Shown: positions 1 to 10,655 of the stretch, piece after piece | How positions within the stretch are numbered: position 1 is the stretch's first letter | Layout: every line of letters begins with the position of its first letter | NCBI GenBank assembly: GCA_016758965.1 | Contig: JAEPRB010000030.1 | Location: 124,001 to 188,000 of the forward strand | From: Circinella minor | Lineage: Eukaryota > Mucoromycota > Mucoromycetes > Mucorales > Lichtheimiaceae | DNA: 64,000 bases | Reading direction: 5' to 3' | Program-made: the position numbers and the translations under genes | Notes under the pieces: generated by a model | Told to the model about the DNA's origin: nothing | The model's database searches: none | The model's input: only the letters and a program-made list of their open reading frames with translations

Positions 1-2996
1 CGCCTTCCAGCAATCAGCCGCCCAGCCTCCAGGTTCAACTCCCAAACGTGTGAAAGTAACACTTGCATGTATTGTATGTCGAAAGAAAAAAGTAAAATGT
101 GATGGTATTCAACCATCTTGTTCTCGTTGTAATTCAATGGGTCTTGCTTGTGAGTATTCTGACCCACCTAGAAAACGAGGTCCTCCTAAAGGATATATTG
201 AAGTAATTGAAAATCGTGCTCATCGTATTGAGTCATTACTTGGTAAGTTATTTAGTAAAAAAGAACAAACCATCAAAGAAGGTTGGGGGGGAGGAGGAGG
301 AGGAGAAGAAGATGTTTGTTGTAATTAGTACTAAGTGTATTGTGATTTGCATATATATTTACACGCATGGTTTTTATTTTTTGCCCTTGTCGGACTTGGA
401 CTTTTTGTATAATAGCATTGCACCCGCAGCTAAAGATGCATCAGGAGCAACCTATTACAAATAAAGTAACGTTGCCAATGACTACAACGATACCAAAGAC
501 AACGAATATCAATTTTCAACACCATTTGAATAATAACTCTATTATTCATACCCGTGACCAACCACTTTCTTTATTATCAGCTGGTCCAAACACTTTATTG
601 AATCTTGTGTCCAATGCTATTGTATCTTCTTCGTTACACGATGATCATTCTAATAACAATGGTGACAAAATAAAGATGTTAAATGCCCCTGTACGTTTTT
701 TGAATTTCATTTATTTATTTATTTTTTTAAAAAAAAGGAGAAAGAGAAAGAGAAAACAAAAAAAAAAAAAAAAAGGTTCTATTATTATAATAGAATAGAA
801 TAGATATAGTGTAATATAACATATGATTTAAGAATTTGAATCACTGATAAGGTCCATCTATGAAAACTTTACCTCTAGGGCAGCCACAACAGGCAATCCG
901 ACTTTTCTCTTAATAACGAATTAGAGTGGGCAGAATCTTTTTTTGCTCACTTTAATTTGTTTTTCCCTATCCTGTCACGACAACACTTTTTGTATCAGTT
1001 ACAACACCGACCTCAACAAATGGATCCATTGTTACGTTATGCGGTTCTGGCCCTCGGTTGTCGTTATGCCGAAACACAAAAGAGTCACGAGGATGCTGGC
1101 GCCCAGTTTTTCAAACAATGCCAACAGATCCTGAATACAACATCATTGTCCCATGACAATAATAATAGTAATATCACCTTATCTAAACTACAGGTAAATA
1201 ATATATGTATATATATATATATATACATTATCTATTATAGAGAGAAAAGGAGTGTCTCATGTACTACATGCAACAAAAAAAAACCACTTTATCCATATTT
1301 TATAATTATTTACACATACACCCACATACTTAATATAACCCTGGAACTGTTTTTTTTTTTTTATAATTTTATTCAGGCTGTAGTGATCATGTGTTGGTAT
1401 GCTTATTTATCGGGTGATATGCAAATGTGTCGTACATATTTACATAAACAAGTCCAACTGGTCAAGGATCTTAAACTCCATCGCGACCCAGACCTTTCTT
1501 TAGGGATTGTTACTATGGAGCTCCGCAGAAGAGTATTTTGGGTTGCCTATGTAACCAATCAATGGCTTGCTTGTTGTCTTGGTTCCGATCCTTATTTTTT
1601 GCATCAAGAAACGTATTGGAATTGTCGATGGCCTCAATTAGAAGATAGTCAATTACAAGCGATTGACAGTAGGAATCTAATGAATATGCAACCTGTTTCT
1701 TCCTCAGTAGAATATGCTTTACAAATCACCGTGTTTTCCGAAATGATTAAATTAGCACGTATTCTTGATGATCATCATCATGACAGCAGCAATAATGACA
1801 ACAAAGATAAATCGACGATCAATGCATTAACCAATTGGTTTTTAAATTTACCATCCTATCTCGAATATAATCAACCTACAGATCACGGACCCCCTTCACC
1901 CATGATTCGTGTTTATCACATGCTTTATTATTCAGTTCAAATCATGTTGCATCATCATCCATCATCATTAGATACATTGGGTGTATGTAACACAGCTGCC
2001 AATACCATTGTCCATATTGCCGAACAAATGATTCATCATCAACAAGAACGTTATTTATACAACACTTACTTGTTAAGTCTTTGTCTTGCCACATCCATTC
2101 ATTTAGATAATGCACGAAATAACAAGACCATGCCTATTAGTCTTAGCAAAAGTATTCGTGTGTTTAAAAATGCCAATTGTACTCGATTATGTCAAGTCGA
2201 TTTTAATCATGCTTTGGATCGTTATATACAAAATGAATGTCATATATCACTTGAAAAAGAAGATGAACAGCTCGTACAACCACCTGTGTCTAATCGAAAA
2301 CGAAAACGTTCATCTGATCAAAAATCGAGAACTGTAGCAAAAACAGTAACAGAGATATCACCACCCATAAGCGTCAACAATGAGGATTCTACAATACCAG
2401 TGATAACAGCATCACCATCACTATCAACAGAAACACCACCAACAGTTATTACTGCTCCTACAAATGAAGATATGAATCAATTAGATATTAATGACTTGCT
2501 TGGTTTAACAGGGTTATTTAACGAGCCTACAACAACAACAACAACAACAAATAACAATAGTGATATCAATAATGTATGGGATAATAATTATCTTCCTAAT
2601 TGGTTAACTACTACTGCTACCGTTAATCCAATGATAACAACACCACCGACAACAACAATTCAACAACAAGAACTTTTCTCATTTCCAATGATGGAAACAT
2701 CTTCTTCTTTCTCTGGTTCACTTTCATCTCCCACTAACTCATCATTTTCTCCTACTCATTCACCTGCATTATCATGCGATACTTCATTTATTGTACAACA
2801 ACAACAATTACAACAATTACAACAATCATCACAATCATCACAATCACAACAAGAAAATCATTATCAACAACAAAAGTATAATCAGATAGATCAAAATCAG
2901 TTTTTGATATCTTATCTTGATACTTTACCATTCGGTATTTATGCATGGGATGATTTTATTATGCCTCATGAAAATAATTTCAATTTAACAGGATAA
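1..2996 (+). CDS. Zn2Cys6 fungal-specific transcription factor, 5' end missing
   Basis: Nuclear transcription regulator of the Gal4-type zinc-cluster family, cut by the left window edge. Exons by GT-AG and phase: <1-242, 416-690, 879-1193, 1377-2996, giving 816 visible residues. Residues 23-50 hold a perfect C-x2-C-x6-C-x6-C-x2-C-x6-C cluster (CIVCRKKKVKC, then three further Cys), followed by RKRGPPKGY, a linker common in this fungal group. Exons 3 and 4 (about residues 173-450) match the fungal-specific TF middle-homology region (LRYAVLALGCRYAE, ELRRRVFWVAY). A basic patch NRKRKRSSDQK and a C-terminal half rich in T, N, S and poly-Q follow, likely a flexible activation region. The family (XlnR-like and relatives) often regulates carbon use; the target here is unknown. 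The missing start is outside the window. Confidence 0.87.
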
Positions 2997-3698
2997 ACTA
3001 TTTTTTTTTATCTTTTCTTATATATATATAAATATATATACCTTTCTTTCTTTTTCATTTACAAATACCCACTCTCCCCCCCCCCATCTCATACACACAC
3101 ACATACATACCCAAAGATCACAATAACCATGTTACACACACACACATTAATTGTATATGCTGTTTTAAATTTTTTTTTTATTTCTTTCTTCTAACATGTA
3201 TGATAAAGAAAGAAAAAAGAAAAACAAACAAATGCCGGGCTAACACATACTTACATACATTTATTATTATTTTATTTTATTTTCAACTTCTTTTTCCTTT
3301 TTTATTATCATACGCCGAGAATTATTTTTTTTTTCATTTTACATAAACAACATTGGAACATTTTCATTTTATGCCCCATTTTTATTATTATTATTATCAA
3401 TCCAATCATTCTATTTGTACATTTTTTATATTTCTTTTCTTTTCTTTTTTTTTTACGCAAATAAAAATATTCATCTCCATAGAAATTTTCTTCATTTAAA
3501 AAAAACCTTACCTTTTAGAAAAATTAATGCAATACGTATAGAAAAAAAAAACATCGTCGGTAATTAAAGTTAAAGAAGCGTAAATGGTTGCGGGGGGGGG
3601 AAGGAAAGAGAGGGAATGAATTATTGGGGGAAACCAAACAATCAAAGTAGTGTAATTCCCGGAACCTCCGATACTTCCTCTTTTTCAACCAACAGAAA
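2997..3698. other. Intergenic spacer, low complexity
   Basis: Between the transcription factor stop and the eL8 start. Holds T-rich tracts, C and CA runs (around 3078 and 3093), and a G run near 3592. It should contain the 3' UTR of the first gene and the promoter of eL8. No coding signal seen. Confidence 0.6.
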
Positions 3699-4802
3699 AT
3701 GGTAAGCTATTATACATCAAAAAAAAAAAACAGAAAAGGATATGAGGAATTAGTTAGATAGAATTTTACGATGATCAAAAATGGATGAATGGATGGATCA
3801 AACGAATAGATGGATGGATGTCGATATATATGGGGGATATATCACATGAACAAAAACCTATTCCTTTTTTTTTTGGGGGGGGGATGCAATGAAGTACCAT
3901 TTCGACATGTCTTTTAGGAGATCGATTAAAAAATAATAATAATTTAATTAATTAATTAATTAAATAATTCTTTTCCATTATTTGAAATAAAAAAAATAAA
4001 TTAGGCTCCTGCAAAGAAGTCCACTGGCAAAAAGGTCGCTCCTGCACCTTACCCTATCAAGGGTAAGCAGACCTCCAAGACACCTGCTAACCCCTTGTTC
4101 GAAAAGCGTGCCAAGAACTTTGGCATTGGTCAAGATGTTCAACCTAAACGTGATGTTTCTCGTTTCGTCAAATGGCCCGCATACGTTCGTCTTCAACGCC
4201 AAAAGAAGATTATCTATCAACGTTTGAAGGTTCCACCTGCCATCAACCAATTCACCAAGACTTTGGATAAGAACACTGCCGCTCAATTGTTCAAGTTGGC
4301 CGACAAGTACCGTCCTGAAACCAAGGTCGAAAAGCGTGAACGTATTCGTGCTGCTGCCGCTGCCAAGGCTGAGGGTAAGGAAGCTATTAAGACTGATAAG
4401 CCCGTTGTTGTCAAGTATGGTTTGAACCACATTACTGCCTTGATTGAACAAAAGAAGGCTCAATTGGTTATCATTGCTGATGATGTCGATCCTATTGAAT
4501 TGGTTCTTTTCTTACCTGCTTTGTGCCGCAAGATGGGTGTCCCATATGCCATTGTCAAGGGTAAGGCTCGTCTCGGTCAAGTTGTTCACAAGAAGAACGC
4601 TACTGCTTTGGCTTTCACTGAAGTCAATGAAGCTGACAAGGCTGAATTGGCCAACATTGTTTCTGCTGTCAACGCTAACTTTGCCGAAAAGACTGATGAA
4701 CTCCGTCGTACTTGGGGTGGTGGTATTAACGGTCCCAAGTCCAATGCTCGTCTTGCTAAGCGTGAAGCTCTTGTTGCCAAGGAAATTGCTGCTCGTCAAT
4801 AG
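3699..4802 (+). CDS. 60S ribosomal protein eL8 (L7a family)
   Basis: Structural protein of the large ribosomal subunit. Two coding exons: 3699-3701, just the ATG, and 4005-4802, joined across a 303-bp intron (GTAAGC...TTAG), giving 266 residues, the normal length for eL8. The protein starts [11 protein letters not shown] and carries the L7Ae/L30e/Gadd45 RNA-binding fold in its second half ([19 protein letters not shown], then [21 protein letters not shown]), with the typical N-terminal eL8 extension ([16 protein letters not shown]). Codon use is strongly biased towards C-ending and AAG codons compared with neighbours, as expected of a highly expressed gene. The isolated start codon is inferred because the second exon has no in-frame ATG before residue 31 and the splice restores a canonical N-terminus. 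Convergent with the HET-like gene. Confidence 0.95.
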
Positions 4803-5939
4803 GAGACATCAACAACAAAATAAAATAGGGGAAAAGAAAACATTATTAATAAAAAATAACTTTTCTGGTTTTTTCTTTTTTGCTAAAACTATTATTTTGT
4901 TTGTGTCAAAAAAAAAAAGGATGGGACCCGTGAGAAACTCGGGTCCCCCCTTTGAATTTTTGTTTTCAAACAACATTTGGTTGAGGGGGGGATACTGATT
5001 ATGTACAAAAAAAAAAGTTCATTTATTCGAGAAAACAAACAAGTTGAATTTTATTATGCAAAAGTATTATTATGAAAGCATGAATTAATCTTTTTATAGA
5101 ATACATATCTTTTTTTTTTTTATAATGTAGATTGGATGGCATAAAACTACTTTTAAGGGGGGAAAAGACAATGTTAGAATATTCTTTATGCATTGATCAC
5201 ATTTTTTTTTTTTAGGGAATCCATATTCTTTAAATGAATTCGAATCAAGTAAAAAGCTATTTTTTATGAATAGTAATATATAGTTCTTCTTAACACACAC
5301 AATTATAACATGCTAAATAGGGTTCCACCCACCATTTTATTCTTCTTTCCTCGGTCCTAATCAAAACAGATCTATCCATTTTTTTTTTTTTGAAAAAAAA
5401 GTTTATCTTTTCCATTCTATATATATATAAAGTCATCCCCCCATCCCTACATCTGTATTATTTGTTTTGGTTTATATCCCTCATAATAATTGGGTATTAT
5501 ATAGATATTGTATAAAAATTTAATCAAAGGAGATATGTTATTAGAATGGGGTTAAAGTAATGATACAGATAACATTGTTCTTTAAATAAGACAATAAAAA
5601 ATATTGAAGGCTTTTGTTTTATATACGGATACGTATATATATATATATATATATATTATTGTTCTTCATATGATAGGGACTCTATATAGGTACGTAATTG
5701 AAAATTCTTTATTGGATCTTTGTTTAATATAATAAGGAATAAGTGAATGATATTACTCTCAATATACGTAGTCATCATCATCAATCAGTTGAATAATAAA
5801 GTATTTGGCCATTTAATCTACTTTGATTGTTTATATATTAAATAAGAGCCTAATATTAAAGTCTTTATTTATTTATTTATGAGTATATAAAACTATTGTG
5901 CTACAAATTGTAAAAAAAAAGGATGAGAGGAAGCTACTC
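4803..5939. other. Intergenic spacer between convergent genes
   Basis: Holds the 3' regions of eL8 (+) and the HET-like gene (-). AATAAAA-type signals occur near 4848. A GC-rich stem-loop lies at 4923-4947, and (TA)n tracts at about 5635-5655. No coding sequence recognised. Confidence 0.6.
4923..4947 (+). other. GC-rich hairpin downstream of eL8
   Basis: GGGACCC, a two-base bulge (GT), GAG, loop AAA, CTC, GGGTCCC: ten base pairs in a very AT-rich context, about 120 bp after the eL8 stop. It could lie in the 3' UTR or near the transcript end. Function unknown. Confidence 0.55.
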
Positions 5940-7937
5940 CTATCGAATAGTAAATTCATCCAAGTCCGTATTATCTTGGTCAAAAAGTAGCTTCAAATTA
6001 TGAGCAAATACTATTCCAATGGAATTATAATATCTACCACTTTTTGTAATGACTGGATAAACCTTAAATCCTTCCATACCAATATCAAATTGAACATCCA
6101 TTAATATAATACAATTTTTTATGTCGACTTCTGTTGTAAGAGAAAACCAAGCAGTTACGTTATTATCATACGACCCGTTTCTTGTGATATTCATATAGGA
6201 GTGGTTTTCAAATCTTCTTTGTAGCCAATGTGTTGGGGTTAATCCATAAGATATGATTCGTCGATAAGAAGCATTATCCATAAGGGCTATCAAAGAAGTA
6301 CCAGTGGGACAAAGTTGTAGAATGTCATAATTATACGGTAAAGATGCATGAGGGCAACGATCCAATGGTTCAATGAGAACCTTCAGTGATTTACTGTGCA
6401 CCATCAAATATCCATCCGTAATATAATAGCGAGCGAATGATGATGTTGGAGGTGTTGGATAGGTAGGTGTTTGTATCATATGAGAACCTGTTACACCAGT
6501 CCATGAAGGTGTAATAATTATCTTGGTTCCTTGATCCATTGATTCATAATAATACATAACATCATCATGCGTAGCTTCTTTTCCAAAACACAATACAGAA
6601 AGATCATGTCGAATCAAATTATCATAAAATCGGGTCATTAACGGTAATAAAGGTTGATTATAACTAAAATCATTTATATCATCCATTAAACGTGGAAAAA
6701 TGTTGGCAAGAGCAAATATTTTATCATGATCTTGAGTACTTTCTCCTCGATGAATATGCCATAATGCAGAACTAGCACTGATTGTATCGGATGTGATGGA
6801 ACATATATTTTGAACAAAACGTACATAACTTTCATCATTCATATTATAATGTCGACTCTCCAGATATCTTGATGATAAAGGTGTAGACGTTTCATGGTCG
6901 TTACTTTCTTCTTTCATCTTATCATAAATAGCTTGTCTTTTACGATATGCACTGTTTTCAATAAGAGGTTGATGTGTATACAATAGCGAAGGTATTGACC
7001 ATGGATTTTCTGTTGAAATAATAGTATCCGACCATACATGAACATCACGACCTACAAATAATAATCGATTTGATAAAACAGCTTCTTCAAATGTCCATGC
7101 ACGTTTGGACCATTTCGATGTTGCAATTTGTTGAATACAATGTTGAATAGCTGTTCCTGTAGGTCTTCTATCCACATCATCTTCCGGATGTGGACATATA
7201 AATTGCATTTCTGGAATCATTACCAATGTAAACTGAGCATGACCATAAATTTGATGCATTTGACGTATTTCATTTTGTTTGTCTTTTAAATCCAATTGGT
7301 CAATACATAATTGATCATACCAAATATAATCAATTTCAAACATCCAACATAATTGTTGAATAATTTCTTTAAAAGTAACTTTACGAACTCTAGGTTCATC
7401 ATCATCATTGGTATCAACAGTACTGTAAGCCATGTTGAAAAGAGATCGTAAACGTCGATTTTTTTCTTTTTTGTTTTGTGTTTTTTTTGTTGAAAAATCA
7501 TAAAGACAATCTAAAGATGATGTAGGTTTTGCAATATATGTATGTTTCCCACGATCCTTTATTATTTTTTGTTGTTGTGATGATGTGGTTTTTGTTGTTG
7601 TATTATCTTGATAAATATGGTTGTTGTCGTCTTTGATTTCTTGAAATTCAACATCACCTGACCATTCCCAAGGATAAGAAATAGCACAATAACCATTTAT
7701 TGCTTCATAACCAGGAACTATTGTCATATCTGATGTACGAATAAGCCGAGTAGGTCGAAAATCAGTAGTATGAGATAATGATGATTTTAATTTTGATGGA
7801 TCGATACCATTACATTCAACTGAAATTCCATGAGATACTGGAGAAGTAGTTCCATAAATAAAAGGAAGACAAGGATGAAGTTCAACTTTGTCATGACTTG
7901 TTATACAGTAATGAGTATTTTCAATTGTAACATACAT
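5940..7937 (-). CDS. HET-domain-like protein
   Basis: Single-exon gene, 665 residues. The three blocks that mark the heterokaryon-incompatibility (HET) domain are visible in order: YCAISYPWEWSGD (about residues 82-95), YIWYDQLCIDQLDLKDKQNE followed by MHQIYGHAQFTLVMIP (about 204-243), and WSKRAWTFEEAVLSNRLLFVG (about 275-295). In Dikarya the domain triggers programmed cell death after fusion of unlike strains; related proteins occur widely in other fungi with unknown roles. A low-complexity insert rich in T, K, Q and D (about residues 105-185) separates blocks one and two. The C-terminal 350 residues have no domain I can name. The ATG at 7937 is preceded by a T tract, and the family normally starts shortly before the first block. 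Divergent from the H2A gene. Confidence 0.8.
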   Translation of the reverse strand: MYVTIENTHYCITSHDKVELHPCLPFIYGTTSPVSHGISVECNGIDPSKLKSSLSHTTDFRPTRLIRTSDMTIVPGYEAINGYCAISYPWEWSGDVEFQEIKDDNNHIYQDNTTTKTTSSQQQKIIKDRGKHTYIAKPTSSLDCLYDFSTKKTQNKKEKNRRLRSLFNMAYSTVDTNDDDEPRVRKVTFKEIIQQLCWMFEIDYIWYDQLCIDQLDLKDKQNEIRQMHQIYGHAQFTLVMIPEMQFICPHPEDDVDRRPTGTAIQHCIQQIATSKWSKRAWTFEEAVLSNRLLFVGRDVHVWSDTIISTENPWSIPSLLYTHQPLIENSAYRKRQAIYDKMKEESNDHETSTPLSSRYLESRHYNMNDESYVRFVQNICSITSDTISASSALWHIHRGESTQDHDKIFALANIFPRLMDDINDFSYNQPLLPLMTRFYDNLIRHDLSVLCFGKEATHDDVMYYYESMDQGTKIIITPSWTGVTGSHMIQTPTYPTPPTSSFARYYITDGYLMVHSKSLKVLIEPLDRCPHASLPYNYDILQLCPTGTSLIALMDNASYRRIISYGLTPTHWLQRRFENHSYMNITRNGSYDNNVTAWFSLTTEVDIKNCIILMDVQFDIGMEGFKVYPVITKSGRYYNSIGIVFAHNLKLLFDQDNTDLDEFTIR

Positions 7938-8023
7938 TTTGTTTTTTTTTTAAAAAAAAAAGAGGAATAAAGAAAAAAGGAATAAGGAAAAAGGGAATAA
8001 AAAAAAAGTTGGTGGCGTGTGGT

Positions 8024-8054
<31 letters not shown>

Positions 8055-8471
8055 CCTTTTTATAGTTTTTTTTCATGATTGATTGATTACTTTTTTTGTA
8101 ATTGCTGTGGTTCTGTTTATATGCTCAATTACACGAGTGAAAAAAAAAAGGTCATGTGCTACAAAGAAAACACCGTTTTTCTTTTCTTTTGCGAAATTCA
8201 ATGATTTGTTAAATAACAAAAAGATTGTAATAAACAATTCCCCCCTTAAGTACCAATGTTTTACAAAAAGTAAGGACTATTGTGTGTTACGTACACAATT
8301 GTACTATAAAAAACTTTGAAATGGTAATACAAATAAACAACTCTGAAAATTACCAAAGTTTTCTTTTTTTTTTTTTTTTCTTTTTGCATGAATTTTTAAA
8401 AACTACGTCAACAAAAAAAAAATGTTTTACTCTTCTTCCTCTCTTTTTTTTTTATTATTGAAAAAAAAAAA
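7938..8471. promoter_or_regulatory. Shared spacer between divergent HET-like and H2A genes
   Basis: 534 bp between two start codons on opposite strands. Rich in poly-A and poly-T tracts (a 27-base A run ends near 8049), which disfavour nucleosomes. It must contain both promoters. No specific binding site can be named. Confidence 0.5.
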
Positions 8472-8858
8472 ATGCCAAGTCAAGGTGGAAAAAAACAACC
8501 CGTCCCACGTACAAAATCTTCTAAAGCAGGTATTACTTTCCCTGTGGGTCGTATTGATCGTTTTCTTCGTAGAGGAAGATACGCTCTTCGTTTTGGAGCG
8601 GGTGCTCCTGTCTTCATGGCTGCCGTACTTGAATATTTGACTGCTGAAGTACTTGAATTAGCAGGTAATGCTGCTAGAGATAACAAAAAGACGCGTATAT
8701 CTCCACGTCATTTACAATTAGCTATTCGTAATGATGAAGAATTTAATAAATTACTTGGTGAAGTTACAATTGCTCAAGGTGGAGTTCTTCCAAATATTCA
8801 TCGTAGTTTACTTCCAAAGAAAACTAAAGTTAAAGAAACACAATCTCAAGAACTTTAA
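8472..8858 (+). CDS. Histone H2A, divergent, with C-terminal SQEL
   Basis: Core nucleosome protein, 128 residues, no intron. The fold is clear: [47 protein letters not shown]. Acidic-patch residues (E of LEYL, AE and LEL, then DEE) are all present. The C-terminus ends TQSQEL, the SQ[ED]-hydrophobic motif phosphorylated by ATM/ATR-type kinases in yeast H2A and in H2A.X, so a DNA-damage role is expected. Unusual residues occur in the L1 and alpha1 area: [15 protein letters not shown] where most H2As read RVHRLLRKGNYAQRV, and ISPRH replaces the usual IIPRH. Codon use is less biased than in eL8. It may be a second, variant H2A copy. No H2B lies next to it. Confidence 0.93.
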   Translation: MPSQGGKKQPVPRTKSSKAGITFPVGRIDRFLRRGRYALRFGAGAPVFMAAVLEYLTAEVLELAGNAARDNKKTRISPRHLQLAIRNDEEFNKLLGEVTIAQGGVLPNIHRSLLPKKTKVKETQSQEL

Positions 8859-9561
8859 AAACTTAAAAAGATGAAGGAAACTTACATTATTTTCTTTTAC
8901 TATTCTAATTTGTATATTTGCATTACGTACCACTATTCTTTTCTATTGCTATTATTAATACCTTACGTATCTTTCTTTAATATGTATCCTCTCTTTTCAT
9001 AAATACGTAAAAATAAAAATTCATACAGTAGCTATTTCTTTATCAATAACTTTTATATATATATAAAGCTGCTCAATAAAATAATATGATACACAACATA
9101 CATAGTAGTTTGTATTATTATTTTTTAACATTTCATATACAAAAAGACAAAAATATCTCTCTCTCTCAAAACTTTTTAATACAAGTTGGTACTTAATGTC
9201 CTCTATGAATTGTACCACATAATTGTTAATATCCACCGTTTGTTTGGTAGATTTTCTTTTTGATAAATATCAACATAATTCTTTTGCTTTTACTATTACG
9301 TATTATGTAATTTTTACTTTATTATTCAATAGAAGTATCCTTGATATTATATTGGATTTAGCATAAATAATTTAATAACATCCCATAATTTTAAATGCTT
9401 ATATGACTATTATAATATATGTTATAATAAACCATATTAGAAAGTCTGACTCATTGGTATAACCAATATAAATATGTATATTTTTTAATGAGTAAAAAAA
9501 AATCAAAGATGATTTTTCTTGATACGTACGTACGTATAAAGAAGTGACATCCGATTTGAAC
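8859..9561. other. Spacer with clustered TACGTA palindromes
   Basis: H2A 3' region followed by AT-rich DNA without coding signal. TACGTA occurs at 8924, 8964, 9004, 9297 and as three overlapping copies at 9523-9536. From about 9484 it shows weak similarity to the flank of the repeat arm near 31.5 kb. Confidence 0.5.
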
Positions 9562-10217
9562 TTAAAACAGAGGACTGGACTGATAACGATATGAAGCTTG
9601 ATTATATGTGATTGCTCTTTTTTTTGAATTAGCTCATTCCTTGGACTGTTTCTAATTTTTTTTTCCATATACATTACTACGTATCATCTTTAGAAGCGTA
9701 CAATTGAGTCATTATTACAATAATTCACTGAATATATGATATGAGGTATACTTGCTTTTGATGTGAACGTATGTACATACATCAATTTATTTATAGAAGA
9801 GTGTAACATGCCGAAATAAATTGTTTAAGAATACAAATTATTTATTACTGTTTAAGTATTAATAAGTTTTAAAGAGAAATTATATACAAAATGTTAAATG
9901 ACTAGAAAGAAAAATAAAAGACAAATATAAAGTGGTACTGTACAATAGGTTGTAAGTTTTAAGAAAAGGATGTAAAATGTAAAAGGAAACCGGATTAAAG
10001 AGAAAATAATCGTCATACAATAAATAGCAAGGACAGAAGATATTATATGAAAACATATCTATAAAAAAAAAACGAATATATATCCATTTTGCAACACCAA
10101 TTTCAGTCCTAAAAATATAATCAGTATGTATATTAATAATGAGTCGTGATTTATATAGTATTGATGCCAACATACATAATATTTCGAAACACGAACTGAC
10201 GAATTGTAAGTGGCAAA
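9562..10217 (-). repeat. Inverted repeat arm A (656 bp)
   Basis: Reverse complement matches 30820-31475 with the same length and no difference that I could find by eye. Both copies contain the same 97-codon open frame (9880-10173 on the minus strand), which has no recognisable function and is probably incidental. Beyond both ends similarity falls but continues in patches: outwards to about 9484 and inwards to about 10815, interrupted by the MITE at 10302. Confidence 0.85.
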
Positions 10218-10301
10218 AACCATGTCTTTGTCGTTACTGTCGTTATTTTTTATGGCTCTTAGAATTGTTATTCTTGCTGCTTAAAAAAAAGAGCAGCAAT
10301 A

Positions 10302-10655
10302 CAGTAAAACCCCGTTTTTTGCACATATGGGATTTTGGCCTAAAGGTGTGCAAAAAAAGCGGGGGTGTGCAAAAAGAAAGGAAAATAAAATAGCCGTTCG
10401 CCTAGGCACTATTATTAGGGTATCGATGGACGTCCAAAGTTGCTGACTATAAAAATGGTCTAATATTACTAGTCCTATTTCATCTCAGCATAAGTAAACA
10501 TACAACTGGGATTTTGCACAGGTCCTTCTGAAGGTGTGCAAAGTGCAAAAAGCGAGGATTGTGCAATTTTATTAAAAAACTGGGGTTTTGGCCAAAAAGT
10601 GTGCAAAAAGCGGGGGTGTGCAAAAAACGGGGGTGCAAAAAACGGGGTTTTACTG
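10302..10655. mobile_element. TA-flanked MITE with 23-bp terminal inverted repeats, pogo/Tc1-like
   Basis: 354 bp, flanked by TA on both sides (10300-10301 and 10656-10657). The first 23 bases (CAGTAAAACCCCGTTTTTTG then CAC) are the exact reverse complement of the last 23 bases. Subterminal copies of GTGTGCAAAAA-GCGGGGG repeat inside. No coding capacity. CAGT ends plus TA duplication are typical of non-autonomous pogo/Fot1-type relatives of Tc1/mariner. It sits inside the diverged inner flank of repeat arm A, so it inserted after that repeat. Confidence 0.9.

Noticed and set aside
9880..10173. 97-codon open frame, also present in the other repeat arm, as a conserved gene
   Set aside because: Identity is explained by the DNA of the two arms being identical. 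The protein is a random-looking mix of F, I, Y and L with no domain and no support outside the repeat.
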